Origin: Symsagittifera roscoffensis
Taxonomy: Eukaryota; Xenacoelomorpha; Acoela; Convolutidae
Reading direction: 5' to 3'
Assembly (NCBI RefSeq): GCF_963678635.1
Contig: NC_087070.1
Span: 12,806,539 to 12,870,538, forward strand
Length of the DNA: 64,000 nt
This document shows, piece after piece, positions 11,120 to 24,497 of this stretch (position 1 is its first letter; each line of letters begins with the position of its first letter). The notes under the pieces are model-generated. The model was given only the letters and a program-made list of their open reading frames with translations, ran no database searches and was not told where the DNA came from. Position numbers and translations under genes: made by a program.

Positions 11120-13890
11120 AGCTCTTTGATTGATAATTTTTGTGAATAATTTTTGTTGGCCACTTATATTATCTTCTGTAATTATTATTCTTTTTTCTTC
11201 AAATTCCTTTTAACTATAAGAATAAATGAGTAGTTCAGGATAAAACACACCACATGCTTGATAAAAACTGGAAAGCAAACTAAATTATTGAAACAGCAAT
11301 TTCGCACACTTTTAAAAAAAATTCTTACACATGATCGAGAAAACACTAGGAAATTTAAACATAAGTAAATTTGGCATCTTGTCTGAAAAATTGAAACGTT
11401 TTTTTTTTCGCTTTTTGTAGAAAAAAATGAAACACTTTTAGCATTTTGTTAATCAAACTGAAAATTTTTTTGCGTTTTGTTGAAAAAAGTGAAACACTCT
11501 TGACATCTTGTCAAAAAAAAGTTGTGTTTTGATGAGACAAATTGTTTTCTTTTTCAACCAAAAGGACTGAAATGTTTAATATTTTTTGATTGAAATCAGA
11601 TATTTTTAGAGAATGTATCCGAAACTCACTTTAAGCTGGTAGTAGGATACAGCTGAAATTTTTCATTTATCTTGAAAATCTACTACAATTCAGTGCATTC
11701 CACCATTATGAAGAAAACTTCTAGAAAAAACTGAAATCCATCTAAAAAATTGAAGCAAATTATTATAGAATGGGAGATTACTGCATCCATTTTAAAACTG
11801 GTACCAAAATTGTCAGGACTCTCAAACTTAATAAAATATCCTAGTCTAGTGAGCAAATCATCAAAGATCTCTCAGAACGGAGAGAATTCAAAAGCAAAAG
11901 AATTGGAGAACTTAGAAAAGAAGTAGCTATGTCTAAGTCACCATCGAGAAAAAAGTACGGGTTTTCATATGATTCAATTCAAAATTATTTTGTTGATTTT
12001 GTGGATCTGCAATTTGGACATGGATTTTGCTGGAACTTTCAAAATTTGTTGCAAAGTGAGTTCCAAAGTGAAAATTTGGTGCAAAGTTTTTGCTGTCAGT
12101 TTTGCAATGGATCTTTGAACGGTCGTTGAAATGATAAAGTTTTATGAGCAAATTTTTGTTCATAAAAGAATCAATCTGAAAATGGTATATCAATCAGAAA
12201 GCAAAAAACACTCATATTGAATTTTTTGACAAAACACAGCCGATTTTAATTATCTAGGAGTTTTCGGATCATTTTGCTTCAATTCAGGTTATAAGTAATA
12301 GATTGAGAAAAAAATCCAGCATAAAAAAAATCAAGTAAGGATACGATAATTTTGTGTAACTAATTGGATTTTTTTCTTAATTTCTGATGAATTAAGTAAA
12401 ATTATCTGAATACTCAGATGATTTAAGGATACTTTCTTTCAAAGTAAAATACTCCGAGACAAAAATGTTTTGTTAATTGATACGTTTAACCCTAAAATTA
12501 TCTAAATTTTTTGTTGAAATCCAGCAAAAATAGTTCTAATGGAAGAATATAGATGAATCGTAAAGCTAAAATCTACCGTCAAGATCTACCTTTATTTATC
12601 TTTGTTCAAACTTTGTTATAGAGGTTTTAAGAGATAGTATTATGAGTTTTGCTAGAATTTTCAAAATTTGATGCAAAGTGAGAATTAACATGCGACTTGT
12701 TCGGAAAAATCATGATACATTAAGATATAGAAGCAAAAGTGAGATATTAAAATTTATGAAGAGGTTGTACCTGAAAAATCACCACCTTCTAATATTCTTT
12801 TTTCTAAATTTTTGCTTAGATCGGTTCAGTATTAGTTGTTTGGTAAGCAGAATTTGAATCCTCCAAAAACTGAATGAATTTTGTCAAATAAAATATGTAG
12901 TTTTTGAAATTTGTCTCTGAAACTTCCGCCAATTTTGCCCATTTTTAAATGCCACAATAATTGTGATTAAGACTTTTATAAAACTTGAGTTTTTTTCGTT
13001 CAGCTTGACTTTTGCCTTTTTTAAATTTTGCATTGATTTTTTTCATTGCAAAAAACGAGGAAGATTCGCACTATGAACTTATTTTTTATGAAATTTCAAT
13101 TTTTGTTGCTATTAGTGATCAATGAAAATGAATTTGTTAACTAAATTTACCCTTGGCATGACAAAGAAAAACTTGCAAAGAGTACATATGAGAGGTGTAA
13201 AGTGGAAAAAATTTTGATAGATGCTGAGTTCAAAATGAAACTAATTGTTTAAAAAAAATGTTAAATTACACGATTCTTCCAATAATTCGAAAAATACAGT
13301 ATTGATTCGACTGATCTGACGATTGTTTCTGGTATTCACAACACTATAACATTTGCACTTTAGCTTGAATTAGATCAAATTTTATCGTATTTCTATTTTT
13401 GAGGAAAAAATGAAGAAAAAACTCTTATTTTTGATTAAAGTTATAAGTCAATTTTTAACATGACACCAACTAATCAACAATTTATTTTTTTCACTCTTTT
13501 CACATATTATTTCACTGGTTTCTTTAATGATTAGACTGATAAAGTTACAAAAAATAGTCAAAAACTGCTACAACTTACCAAAAAATTGATATTTTTCACA
13601 AAAGTTGAGATTTTTGGACAAAAAAATTACCATCTGAAACTTACCATCTTATCATCTGAAACTCTGAAACCTATAACCAATCCTAATACTTTGGAAAATC
13701 TATTCCCACGTAATACACCAACGATAACTACCAACTAGGTAACTGGCGCCGGTCTTTCTTACCATTCGCCTACTCTCGCGCAAACCATAAAACCTTCATA
13801 AATTTATTTCCTAACTTCATACATTGGGAAAACTTTTCCCTATGCTAAAACATAGGATGCGGGCCGAATAATTTTTAGCCTATGTTAAAA
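11120..13890. other. Long AT-rich stretch, no gene recognised
   Basis: The region is rich in A/T runs. It holds one partial copy (11536-11600) of the repeat seen at 10050-10120. 'gaaacactttt' and 'gaaacactctt' repeats lie near 11430-11500. A small hairpin CCTATG-CTAAAA-CATAGG lies near 13840-13857. Short open frames here show no protein-like motifs. Confidence 0.5.
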
Positions 13891-16800
13891 CTAGTTTGGG
13901 TAGTTTACCCCAACAATCGATTCCGCCCTTGACAGTGATGACAGGAAAATAACTTAAAGACGATTGTAACCAGCAAAACAAAAGCGGCTATCGCCGAATA
14001 CAGTTAAAGTGGATTTTTAAACAATGATGCAACAGCTACAATGCAGAGAAAGTTCGACAAGGTTCAGAATTTTGTTTGGGCTCATCTGATTATTTTAGCT
14101 AGTTTTGCTCCCCTCAAAAAGCATAGTTCGGAGAATGTCATCAGTTTCTCCTCCGTCATTTCGAGAATGGTTGTCGTCTTTCAGTCGTTGTCAATTCAAG
14201 ACGACCTGAAAAGCGTGACTCTTTTCAACCAAGCTGTCGGCAAACTCAAACCAATTTTAAAAGAAGCTTGGCCTTTAGGTATAATGGCGGCGTCCAGCCT
14301 CAAAGAATTCAATAAATGCATAAAAGATGAAGTGGAGGGCCACCATCGGTTCTAGAGCTAAGACGGAAGAAACAGTTAAACCTAAAACAACCAAAGTATT
14401 TGCATCAAAAGCTTAGAGCCCTAGCAGTTACAAAAGCAAGCCTATTTATCCCCCGCGCCTGCTGTGTAAAGGATTGCATGCCCTTTGTTCTTGCTCTGCG
14501 TTCAAGTAAAAGAATGCCACTCAGCGAGCAAAATTTGTAGCTGAGAAAAAATTTTGCTTTGCTTGCCTCAATGGGAAATATATCTCACTAATTGCACAAA
14601 GAAGTGTCCAAAAGAAGTCATGGTGCTGCAAGTAATTTTTCCACCAAAAAAAACGTCAAGTATTTCTCATGAATTCAAACCGAAAGATATTAAACAAGTT
14701 TTCACTCATGACGCTGTACGGAGGGAAAATTACAAAGAATTACCAAAAAGACTGTTGTCAAATGCAACAGTTGGTGTATATTCGGCTAGCACCAGTGTCA
14801 AGACGTTGGTTTTTTTGCGACGGAGCATCTACGCATTCTTGGGTATCCGGGGTATCCGCATCTCTCGCTAGTCGCTTGAAGTCGATTGGTGAACCTATCC
14901 CCATCAGTGGTTTCAATGCCGTAAACGTCATCGAAACTCAGCGAGTCAAACTCAATGCCTCGTCTGAACCGAATAGCGCTGATTTTATGTTTCACTATGG
15001 GGGCTTATGTGAAAAACTAATTTAACATTGGTACAAAAATATCAATATCCCTGAGTTGCAGGATAAATATCATGTACCAGCTCATAAAGAGCCATCGCAG
15101 CATAACAATGAATATGTAGAATTTATCTTAGGACAGGATTTCTACCACGCCGTTCGTCCGATTGAAGTCCTATTAGGAGAAGACTCTGACTCACCATGTT
15201 CCGCCAGCCTACCGATAGGTTGGGTCATTAGTGGTCCGATACTGCCGTCCGCCGGTTTAATATCTTCGCGCTTCTAGTAAGTTGTTGAAGTTTCTTCTGT
15301 AACTGACTAGATAAGTTATGGTATGAATTGGAACCTTATGCAGCCCTTGAAAAGTCGATACCCGCTCTTCAGCGGATAAAAATGGTTTATCAATTTTCAA
15401 TTCAGAATTATTACACGATGTTGAAAGATACATCGTGCCTATGTTTTGAGCTGATAACATGGTCAGTCTACCGATCACGAGTGGTATCTTCCCCAGCAAT
15501 CAGTTTAAAATCTGAATAAGCCGAGTAAGTTGCTCCGAGTCCTTAACAAGCTCCTAAATTTCATGGCACATCCTTGAATCAATCCCCATTGTTTGGTGTA
15601 GACCTTCTACGAAAGCTGATTTTCGTTTTATTTCGCTTCCAACAGCACAAGTCGTTGTCTTCTCGGATATATAGGGTATGTTTCATCAGGTGGGAGTCCT
15701 CAAACAAGATCAGTTTTCGCTTCGTTTCTTGCGGCGAGAGAATCCTACATCGGATGTTGTAGTCCATGAGTACACTTGCCATACATTTGGTGCCCGTGTC
15801 TCGCCGACATGCACAAATTCTGTTTAGCAAAAAAACAGCAATTGATTGCATATGTCTGCATACCCAGAACCAGAATAAGTGGTCACCGAAAATTTTTTTT
15901 GGATAATTCCTTATGTTCGTTCAGAAACACCGAGCAAGCACTCAAGATTAGTCGCGATTGGTTCAAAGTGCTTGAATTAGGAGGTTATTTTTTTACTGAA
16001 TTTATCTGTAATGTTGAGGAAATAACATTAGCAAGGAACCCCGAAGTCAATGAGACACCTTCAGTTTTTAGAGAAATAAATGATGCTGAACAATCATCGC
16101 TCGACTTAGCTTAGGTTTTAAACGGGATCATGCAATGGTTATATTGGCTGTGAGCCGAAAGAGTCATCGCCCTCTCGATATGGCGATAACTCAATGAACC
16201 GTTTTTAGTTTTGTATCGTCGGTGTTCGGCCCTATTGTGTTAGAAGGCCCAAACACTGTTATGGCTCGTCTTTTTTAAAGACATTTGCAAATAAATGACC
16301 AAAAATGGGATGATGATTTAACAGAAGATATCACGGGAAAATTTCTAGGATGGCGCACCCGCCTCCCTCTGTTAGTTCAACTGGCAATTGCCGCAGTTAC
16401 TTCACATAATCTGTCGATAGTTCGGTGACAATTCGCAGGATGTTTTCAGCGTCGTTGAGTTTTTTGCGTGCGCGAGTCATAAACTTGCACAAAACTAAAA
16501 ACTCTTTTGTCTTCGCTAAAGCGCAAATTGTGCCAATGAGAGCAACGTCAATACCCAAGTTAGAGCTTCAAGATGCTCTACTCGCCAAACATTTGAAAAA
16601 TGAAATTGTTATAGCATTTACAGTTAAAGTGAATGACAGATAGCACCATCGTTTTGCAGTGGCTCAACTCTAATGATAAGTTACCAGAGTTCGTCGGAAA
16701 CCGCATCGGTGAAATACTCGAAACTAACACCATTGACGAGTGGCACCATGTCCTGAGTGGCGATAATCCAGCTGATGCCGGTTCACGGGGGAATGCTTCG

Positions 16801-18387
16801 AAAGCCCTCTAGGATTCCAGTTAGGTTATTGGGTCAAGTAATCTTTAGACTAGGGAATGGCTGTTTAAAATCAATCAAGAGGTGATCAATAAAATCCCGT
16901 CAAAGGGTACGTCATGTGATGTCGATAACTGTTTGGATGTTGCCTCAATCAAACCTCCGGATCATGGATTTGACTGGGAAATTTTCGGTTCTTCTGCAAG
17001 GTATAAGCAAACCATTGCCTTCAATTTAAAGCTGCTGCTGCCACAAGCTTATGTTCGCGGTACCAGCATCGAGATCACCGATCCAATTGATCTGAAAGCT
17101 GTAGATATGTAATTTATACATCTTGCTCAAATCAACTCAGTTCCCGTAGAAATGAAACTACTTGCCTCTGAAGTACCATAAAGAATGCCATGTTCTTCCC
17201 GTTCTTGGGTCCGGCTGGTCTAGTTCGGTCCACTGGCCGCATAATACGTTGAATTGACACCAAGTTTGGTACTAAACACCCCAATTTGTTTGACGCCCGC
17301 CATACAATAGTTCGTTTGTTGACTCGGAAGCTGAACTTTGACCACTTTCATCAAAGGTTGGACTACATGGGCTCTGTGATCAAATTACAGTACGCTATAT
17401 TCGAGTTGCATCAACTGCTGAAGTCAGCTACTGAAGTTCATTGCGTTTAATGCTGATAGTTGAAAGCAATCTCAGTCAAATCCAATATGGCCAGTATCAG
17501 CACGTTTTTGGGGGAATCAGCAAACATGTTTTTCCTCCAGAGGAAGGTTATTTTAGACCATGTTACGTTTCCAGTCGAAGGAGCACCGAGGTAGTCTGGT
17601 TTTTTTTCTACTTGCCTCGCCACCGGGGCTGCATACCTCGAAGTTGTACAATCACTAGACACCAATGAGTGTGTGATGGCTATCCAGTGTTTCATTGCAC
17701 ACTACGCAGCCTTTTTGGTCCGATAGCGGTGCCAACTTTGCTGGCGCAGAAAAGAAATTTTTTTTGCTTGTATCAAGAACTGTAACCAAATGACTCCAAT
17801 CGTCTTAGCACATAAAGGTTTAGCCTGGAAGTTTAACCCACCTAGTGCATCACACCCTGGTGGTTCTTAGGAGCGTGTCGGATGTAGCGTTAAACGCATG
17901 CTGCGCGATATACTAGGCAGTTGGCGAGTAAGAGAAGAAATATTAGTTACAACAGTCTGCTTTCCTGAGCAGGCTTTGAATGCAAGGCTGGTCAATCCGG
18001 TAACTAGCACTTCGCGCGATTTAGATGCGTTAACCTCGATTATTTTTTTTGCTTGAGCGGTATGCTTCAGTAGTACTTTTTTTTGCTTTTTCGCTCTCTC
18101 CTGGGGAACACTTTGATCATAAAAAAGTTTACGTACAAGCGCAGTCATACACAGACGCTATATGGTCTCGTTGGCTACGAGAACATGTCCCTTTACTTAA
18201 CAAGCGTGCCAAGTAGAAAACCCAATCTGATATTTTTCTCAAAATGTTGATCTTGTATGGGTGACTGAACCCGATAGCCCGCGAGGTTATTACCCTCTCG
18301 GCCGCATCCTTAAGCTCAACTACGGTAAAAACAGATACACGTTGTTTTGTCTTTGAGGCAAATTGTTTTGTTTTTGGGGCGGAGGCT

Positions 18388-18660
18388 TTTGCAGCGCCAA
18401 AGAAGCTTTGAACTTTTGTGAAAGTAATTCAAGACAAACTGGAATATGATTGGATCAAAATTGTCTACATCAAGGGTTTAATGGCCGTGTGGCCGAGGGA
18501 TTAGAATATCGCACCGGACATCCCAGGTCAAATCCTCCATACCAGTACCTTTCTTTTATACATGTAAACTTGAGGGAGCATAATCCCATGCGACCATTTT
18601 TAACTGTTTTCGTCTCCTATTTGGTTCAAACTTGATTAAACGTTTTTTTGAAACGTTTTG
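18388..18660 (+). mobile_element. 3' LTR remnant of the old BEL/Pao copy
   Basis: It starts at 'ttttgcagcgcc', right after a G-rich purine tract, where the younger copy has 'tgttgcagcgca'. It keeps the later block 'ttttaactgttttcgtctcctatttggttcaaacttgat', which matches 'ttttaaccgtcttttcgctctaatttggttcagccttgat' in the younger LTR. Beyond about 18660 similarity fades. It contains the tRNA-like segment listed separately. Confidence 0.7.
18483..18545 (+). other. tRNA-like segment inside LTR (old BEL/Pao copy)
   Basis: TGGCCGAGGGATTAGAA at 18490-18506 resembles a tRNA D-arm and RNA polymerase III A-box. GGTCAAATCC at 18526-18535 resembles a T-arm/B-box but lacks one base. Spacing of about 36 bases fits a tRNA. 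A full cloverleaf is not evident, so this is tRNA-derived and not a working tRNA gene. The same module lies at the same place in both LTRs of the younger BEL/Pao element. Confidence 0.6.
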
Positions 18661-19404
18661 TTCCTTGCCAAGCTTTTTTATTTAAGCAAACAGATGTAGA
18701 AAACCTTTAGTTTTCAGAATTCTATAATTGTAATTACAATCAACGATATAAAGATAATTTTTTTTTGAAAATTTTCTGGTATTTTTTGTTTGTTTCGTAT
18801 AATTTTTGTTCCGAAATCATTTTTACATCTGATTTGTGATGCGTTCGAAACTTTCAAGACACGCTTCTACCTGAACTACTAATTTTGTGGTAATACTTCG
18901 CTCCTGAAATCTATGCTTGTGTTGATTTTGGGCCTTTCCTCCATGGATGCAAATCATTTAGCATGAGCATTGAATGGGCGTTGCCTGCTATATCCATGAT
19001 CTCTGACTTAAATTCAGCATTACGAAAAAAATGTGACCACATGCTCCGGTGAAAAAATTAAAAGAGTTTCTCATACAATTTTCACATTGAAAACTGTAAG
19101 ATAAGCTTTTTTCCCGTAGCGTTCATATATGAAACTGTATGATAGGCATTTTTCTTGTGTGGACGTCGTCAACCCGATAGTATACGTTGTATGATTTCAA
19201 GAGGGGTTCAATCATATCTTCAATTAGCTCGTGTATACTAAGCGAGTTTCAACTGACAACAATGAAATACAATATAGAACAAAGCATGGCGAAACAAGTT
19301 TTGGCGTATGCTTGAAACGAATCTGAGATGAATAGAATAATTTTTAAAATGTTTTTTGTTCGCCGAGAAAGTATCCAGGGTCGAACAAACAAGATTTTAA
19401 GAAA

Positions 19405-19560
19405 TGTCTGTCAAGAAAGTCGAAACCTATCGAATTCTGCTCGAGAAAGTCAAAACATATCTAAACTGGGTAAAAAAAAAGTCGAAAATTTTTATTGGGT
19501 CTAAAAAGTCTAAACATACCAAAATTTGGTCGATAAAGTCGAGGTTGATAGCCGATCGAA
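19405..19560. repeat. Short 'aaagtcgaaa' sub-repeat array (copy 1)
   Basis: Four or five irregular units of about 35 bp share 'aagtc(g/a)aaa', then a 'catat/tatc' block, then 'gggt' or 'tggtc'. The same array recurs in copy 2 at about 22185-22325. Confidence 0.6.
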
Positions 19561-19903
19561 AAATTTAAGAACAAAAAGTAAGATGTCTCGCTCGATAACG
19601 GCAATTCGTTTAAGCATGATTAATGCCTCCTCTATTGCTCACTGGGACGTGGCATAGAAGTTTTTCAGGCCTTTTTGGTGACTCGATTCCGGTGCTGAAA
19701 CAAATTGTATGTGTTTTGAAATTGTGTCGTTAGTTCTTTTGTGTCGTTAAGTCTCCACAATATTTTGTTGATAGAACTGCTCTAAAGAACATTAAAGAAC
19801 AGGCTCAGCGAAAGTGCTGTTCAAGGATAGGTTGAGGTATGAACTTGATATATTATTATTATTATTGTGAAAGATGTTCAAAAATTCAAACTGATTTTGA
19901 GGG

Positions 19904-20345
19904 GTGTTTTGTGAACGTTTGAAATTAAATCAATGGATAAAAGTGTACAAAAATATGTTAAGACAATTGAGCAATACTGCTTACTTGTTCATGTTGGTTT
20001 TGATAAAAGCAAAAATAAACTCATTGGAAACTATTTTTAATAGTTTAAGAACAGTCTGCTACATCACGATACGTAATCAGACAATTAAACAAATAACAAA
20101 TCAGAAAAGATTTTATGCCGTTATCGAACTCCACATTTATGAACTACTAAAACCATTAGAGATTGTTTTGATAAAAAAGTGCGCTTCGGAATTCAGAATT
20201 TAGAATTTCAATCATGCTGAAATTTTTAAGATCAAGACGCGAAGACTGAAAACTCAAAAATTTCTCATTGACCGCGAGAATCTTTTAAAACGCCTTTTGG
20301 ACTAGGATAAAAAGAATTTTCAATTGTATGCCCTCCTCTACCTCA
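19904..20345 (+). pseudogene. LINE reverse-transcriptase protein C-terminal end (copy 1)
   Basis: The plus-strand open frame 19904-20203 contains KINSLETIFNSLRTVCYIT and ends in YAVIELHIYELLKPLEIV. This matches the usual layout after the polymerase domain in CR1/Jockey-type LINE ORF2 proteins: a K-x-Q-K-R-A-x-R-like helix followed by L-x-V-x-E-L-x-x-Y-E-L-L-K. A second block at about 20235-20300 in another frame reads KTRRLKTQKFLIDREN, like the conserved basic 'R-T-R' segment near the LINE protein end. The frame change marks it as decayed. It is 5'-truncated; no catalytic YxDD motif is present. An identical copy lies 2779 bp downstream. Confidence 0.6.
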
Positions 20346-21263
20346 GATTTTTTAAAACGCTAGTCATACTCAGTTGTACAGGTTCGACCACTTGTTTTTA
20401 ATAAATAATTACTGTTTTTGTGACGATGAACTAATAAATGAAATTTTCACACTTTCGGTATATTGAGGTCAACCCAGAAACTCAATAAAAAAGCTTTTTT
20501 TTCAACAAGAATGCAATATGTTTTAAAAAACACAATTCTTCTACACGCCATCATGAAGTCCTAAAACAAATCAATTGATTTTGGGGCCAAATAATGCAGG
20601 CAATGATGAACATCAACGTTCACTTTTTTCTTTGAGCAAACTACATGGGTTTTGCTCTGCAGCTGAGTTTTATTGCTCAGTTTTGAAGAGGTATTTTTTT
20701 TGTGTGAAAACTGCCTTTTGTTTCTCACCAAATTAAGCGGTCGAGTCAATCACTCAGTTTCTGTTTTCTCAAAAAAAACTTCAGGAGTTTTAAAATACAG
20801 TGCTGATTTACATTATACAAACAGAACAAACGAAGGTTAGAAAACTTAGCCAGTACACCTCGGGATACAAAAGAAGAAGTTTGCAACCTTTGTTTTCGTA
20901 AACAATAACGATAGTAAAATTGTTTCGAAACAATATTTAGTCACAAAGTTATATATAAAAATTTACAACCACAAATTGGAATCATTTGGGAGAACATCAT
21001 AAGGAAAACACGGCCCGTTTTCTGGTGTCTCAGCGGAAAACCAAAAAATATGTTAACTTCTTAGATCCTATTCAATTGACCGTTCGAACGGAAAACATTT
21101 ATCAAACGTAAACCTCTTTATTCGCACCTTTCAACCCTTCTCTTCGAAAAAAACTAATATGATTTTTTTTTATTTTCTTGGTAGTCTTTTCTACACATAG
21201 TCTAGAAACCAACAGACACATTTTCTACATAATCAGCACAAAAAAAATATCTCAAGGCAGGCC

Positions 21264-21720
21264 TTATAAAATCGAACTTCCCAGAATGTAATTATCCAAA
21301 ATCGTATTCATTGAAATCGAGATAACCCTTTCAAAAAATGACCTAGGCGGGAAAAAAACAATATTAAACATTTTTCGAACTTTAGGTATAATCAAATCTC
21401 TATTGAGTTTATTTCTATTTATAGCTAATTTTTTATTCAATTTTCTATTTGAAAATATCAAGTTTAACCCTTGTTCAGTAATGTCATATCTCAATGGATC
21501 AACTTGGCTTTAAATGCGAATAACTTTCCCTGCTATTTTCAGAATTACTTCCGCAAAAATTTCTCTAACAGAAATTTTTTCGTCAATGAATTTTTCCATG
21601 CTTTAATTCAGTGATTGAACTCATCCTGCACCTATAAAAAAAACCTTCTTATTAGCGCTCTGATTTTCATTTCCAGTTCTATCAGTTTGCTTTTGCCGCT
21701 GTTTGCATCAACTAAAACTC
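21264..21720 (-). pseudogene. LINE ORF2 C-terminal end, minus strand (copy 1, cut by junction)
   Basis: On the minus strand, IELEMKIRALIRRFFF-like sequence near the junction is followed by an IFAEVILKIAGKVIR-like helix. Then comes the open frame 21494-21264 with RNKLNRDLIIPKVRKMFN and SFFERVISISMNTILDN. These fit the terminal basic segment and the 'S-x-x-x-R-x-x-x-x-W-N-x-L' end of LINE ORF2 proteins. The same sequence in copy 2 joins directly to the reverse transcriptase remnant at 24500-25420. Here it is severed at the duplication junction, which indicates that the copy-2 arrangement is the original one. Confidence 0.6.
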
Positions 21721-24497
21721 CATGGATGCAAATCATTTAGCATGAGCATTGAATGGGCGTTGCCTGCTATATCCATGATCTCTGACTTAAATTCAGCATT
21801 ACGAAAAAAATGTGACCACATGCTCCGGTGAAAAAATTAAAAGAGTTTCTCATACAATTTTCACATTGAAAACTGTAAGATAAGCTTTTTTCCCGTAGCG
21901 TTCATATATGAAACTGTATGATAGGCATTTTTCTTGTGTGGACGTCGTCAACCCGATAGTATACGTTGTCTGATTTCAAGAGGGGTTCAATCATATCTTC
22001 AATTAGCTCGTGTATACTAAGCGAGTTTCAACTGACAACAATGAAATACAATATAGAACAAAGCATGGCGAAACAAGTTTTGGCGTATGCTTGAAACGAA
22101 TCTGAGATGAATAGAATAATTTTTAAAATGTTTTTTGTTCGCCGAGAAAGTATCCAGGGTCGAACAAACAAGATTTTAAGAAATGTCTGTCAAGAAAGTC
22201 GAAACCTATCGAATTCTGCTCGAGAAAGTCAAAACATATCTAAACTGGGTCAAAAAAAAGTCGAAAATTTTTATTGGGTCTAAAAAGTCTAAACATACCA
22301 AAATTTGGTCGATAAAGTCGAGGTTGATAGCCGATCGAAAAACTTAAGAACAAAAAGTAAGATGTCTAGCTCGATAACGGCAATTCGTTTAAGCATGATT
22401 AATGCCTCCTCTATTGCTCACTGGGACGTGGCATAGAAGTTTTTCAGGCCTTTTTGGTGACTCGATTCCGGTGCTGAAACAAATTGTATGTGTTTTGAAA
22501 TTGTGTCGTTAGTTCTTTTGTGTCGTTAAGTCTCCACAATATTTTGTTGATAGAACTGCTCTAAAGAACATTAAGGAACAGGCTCAGCGAAAGTGCTGTT
22601 CAAGGATAGGTTGAGGTATGAACTTGATATATTATTATTATTATTGTGAAAGATGTTCAAAAATTCAAACTGATTTTGAGGGGTGTTTTGTGAACGTTTG
22701 AAATTAAATCAATGGATAAAAGTGTACAAAAATATGTTAAGACAATTGAGCAATACTGCTTACTTGTTCATGTTGGTTTTGATAAAAGCAAAAATAAACT
22801 CATTGGAAACTATTTTTAATAGTTTAAGAACAGTCTGCTACATCACGATACGTAATCAGACAATTAAACAAATAACAAATCAGAAAAGATTTTATGCCGT
22901 TATCGAACTCCACATTTATGAACTACTAAAACCATTAGAGATTGTTTTGATAAAAAAGTGCGCTTCGGAATTCAGAATTTAGAATTTCAATCATGCTGAA
23001 ATTTTTAAGATCAAGACGCGAAGACTGAAAACTCAAAAATTTCTCATTGACCGCGAGAATCTTTTAAAACGCCTTTTGGACTAGGATAAAAAGAATTTTC
23101 AATTGTATGCCCTCCTCTACCTCAGATTTTTTAAAACGCTAGTCATACTCAGTTGTACAGGTTCGACCACTTGTTTTTAATAAATAATTACTGTTTTTGT
23201 GACGATGAACTAATAAATGAAATTTTCACACTTTCGGTATATTGAGGTCAACCCAGAAACTCAATAAAAAAGCTTTTTTTTCAACAAGAATGCAATATGT
23301 TTTAAAAAACACAATTCTTCTACACGCCATCATGAAGTCCTAAAACAAATCAATTGATTTTGGGGCCAAATAATGCAGGCAATGATGAACATCAACGTTC
23401 ACTTTTTTCTTTGAGCAAACTACATGGGTTTTGCTCTGCAGCTGAGTTTTATTGCTCAGTTTTGAAGAGGTATTTTTTTTGTGTGAAAACTGCCTTTTGT
23501 TTCTCACCAAATTAAGCGGTCGAGTCAATCACTCAGTTTCTGTTTTCTCAAAAAAAATTTCTGGAGTTTTAAAAGACAGTGCTGATTTACATTATACAAA
23601 CAGAACAAACGAAGGTTAGAAAACTTAGCCAGTACACCTCGGGATACAAAAGGAGAAGTTTGCAACCTTTGTTTTCGTAAACAATAACGATAGTAAAACT
23701 GTTTCGAAACAATATTTAGTCACAAAGTTATATATAAAGTTTACAACCACAAATTGGAATAGTTTGGGAGAACATCATAAGGAAAACACGGCCCGTTTTC
23801 TGGTGTCTCAGCGAAAAACCAAAACATTTGTTAACTTCTTAGATCCTATTCAATTGACCGTTCGAACGGAAAACATTTATCAAACGTAAACCTCTTTATT
23901 CGCACCTTTCAACCCTTCTCTTCGAAAAAAACTAAATGTTTTTTTTTATTTTCTTGGTAGTCTTTTCTACACATAGTCTAGAAACCAACAAACACATTTT
24001 CTATATAATCAGCACAAAAAAATATCTCAAGGCAGGCCTTATAAAATCGAACTTCCTTGAATGTAATTATCCAAAATCGTATTCATTGAAATCGAGATAA
24101 CTTTTTCAAAAAATGACCTAGGCGGGAAAAAACAATATTAAACATTTTTCGAACTTTAGGTATAATCAAATCTCTATTGAGTTTATTTCTATTTATAGCT
24201 AATTTTTTATTCAATTTTCTATTTGAAAAAATCAAGTTTAACCCTTGTTCAGTAATGTCATATCTCAATGGATCAACTTGGCTTTAAATGCGAATAACTT
24301 TCCCTGCTATTTTCAGAATTACTTCCGCAAAAATTTCTCTAACAGAAATTTTTTCGTCAATGAATTTTTCCATGCTTTAATTCAGTGATTGAACTCATCC
24401 TGCACCTATAAAAAAAAACCTTCTTATTAGCGCTCTGATTTTCATTTCCAGTTCTATCAGTTTGCTTTTGCCGCTGTTTGCATCAACTAAAACTCCA
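21719..24497. repeat. 2.78-kb tandem duplication, copy 2
   Basis: This is the second unit, nearly identical to copy 1. The open frame at 22683-22982 is exactly 2779 bp from its partner at 19904-20203. The offset falls to 2775 near the right end because of small indels. The unit ends at CTCCAT followed by new sequence (ATTGGATG). High identity argues for a recent event. Confidence 0.97.
22683..23124 (+). pseudogene. LINE ORF2 C-terminal end (copy 2)
   Basis: This is a duplicate of the plus-strand LINE end at 19904-20345, with the first 99-residue open frame (22683-22982) unchanged in protein sequence. It is a passenger of the tandem duplication and not an independent insertion, because flanks on both sides are copied too. 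Confidence 0.6.

Larger units (their letters stand above)
13895..18930 (+). mobile_element. BEL/Pao LTR retrotransposon, old and decayed copy
   Basis: The parts appear in BEL/Pao order on the plus strand. They are a DUF1759-type gag segment at about 13895-14360, zinc-knuckle remnants at about 14400-14600, protease-like sequence around 14770-15270, reverse transcriptase remnants at 15560-16110, RNase H at about 16400-16800, integrase remnants at 17200-18150, and a 3' LTR from about 18388. Nearly every block has a clear partner in the better preserved copy at 54167-63166, for example QDDLKSV / NDDLKSV and the ACTGGCCG integrase zone. The 5' LTR and first gag part are missing. It is broken in many places (dozens of breaks) and old. 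Its right end is not sharply defined. Confidence 0.85.
18939..21718. repeat. 2.78-kb tandem duplication, copy 1
   Basis: This is the first unit of a head-to-tail duplication with a period of 2779 bp near the left end, almost identical to copy 2 (a few base changes and small indels). The unit starts at CTCCATGGATGC. The same CTCCAT sits at the left junction, the middle junction and the right end. The unit holds a TATT microsatellite near 19850, a plus-strand LINE end, a minus-strand LINE end and a short array of 'aaagtc(g/t)aaa' sub-repeats at about 19405-19550. Confidence 0.97.

Noticed and set aside
13745-13760. TGGCGCC near 13750 as primer-binding site of the old BEL/Pao copy
   Set aside because: No LTR sequence precedes it, and BEL/Pao similarity starts only at about 13895, already inside gag.
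20561-20749. Minus-strand open frame repeated at 23340-23528
   Set aside because: Identical only because the whole unit is duplicated. No motif, so repetition is not evidence of coding.
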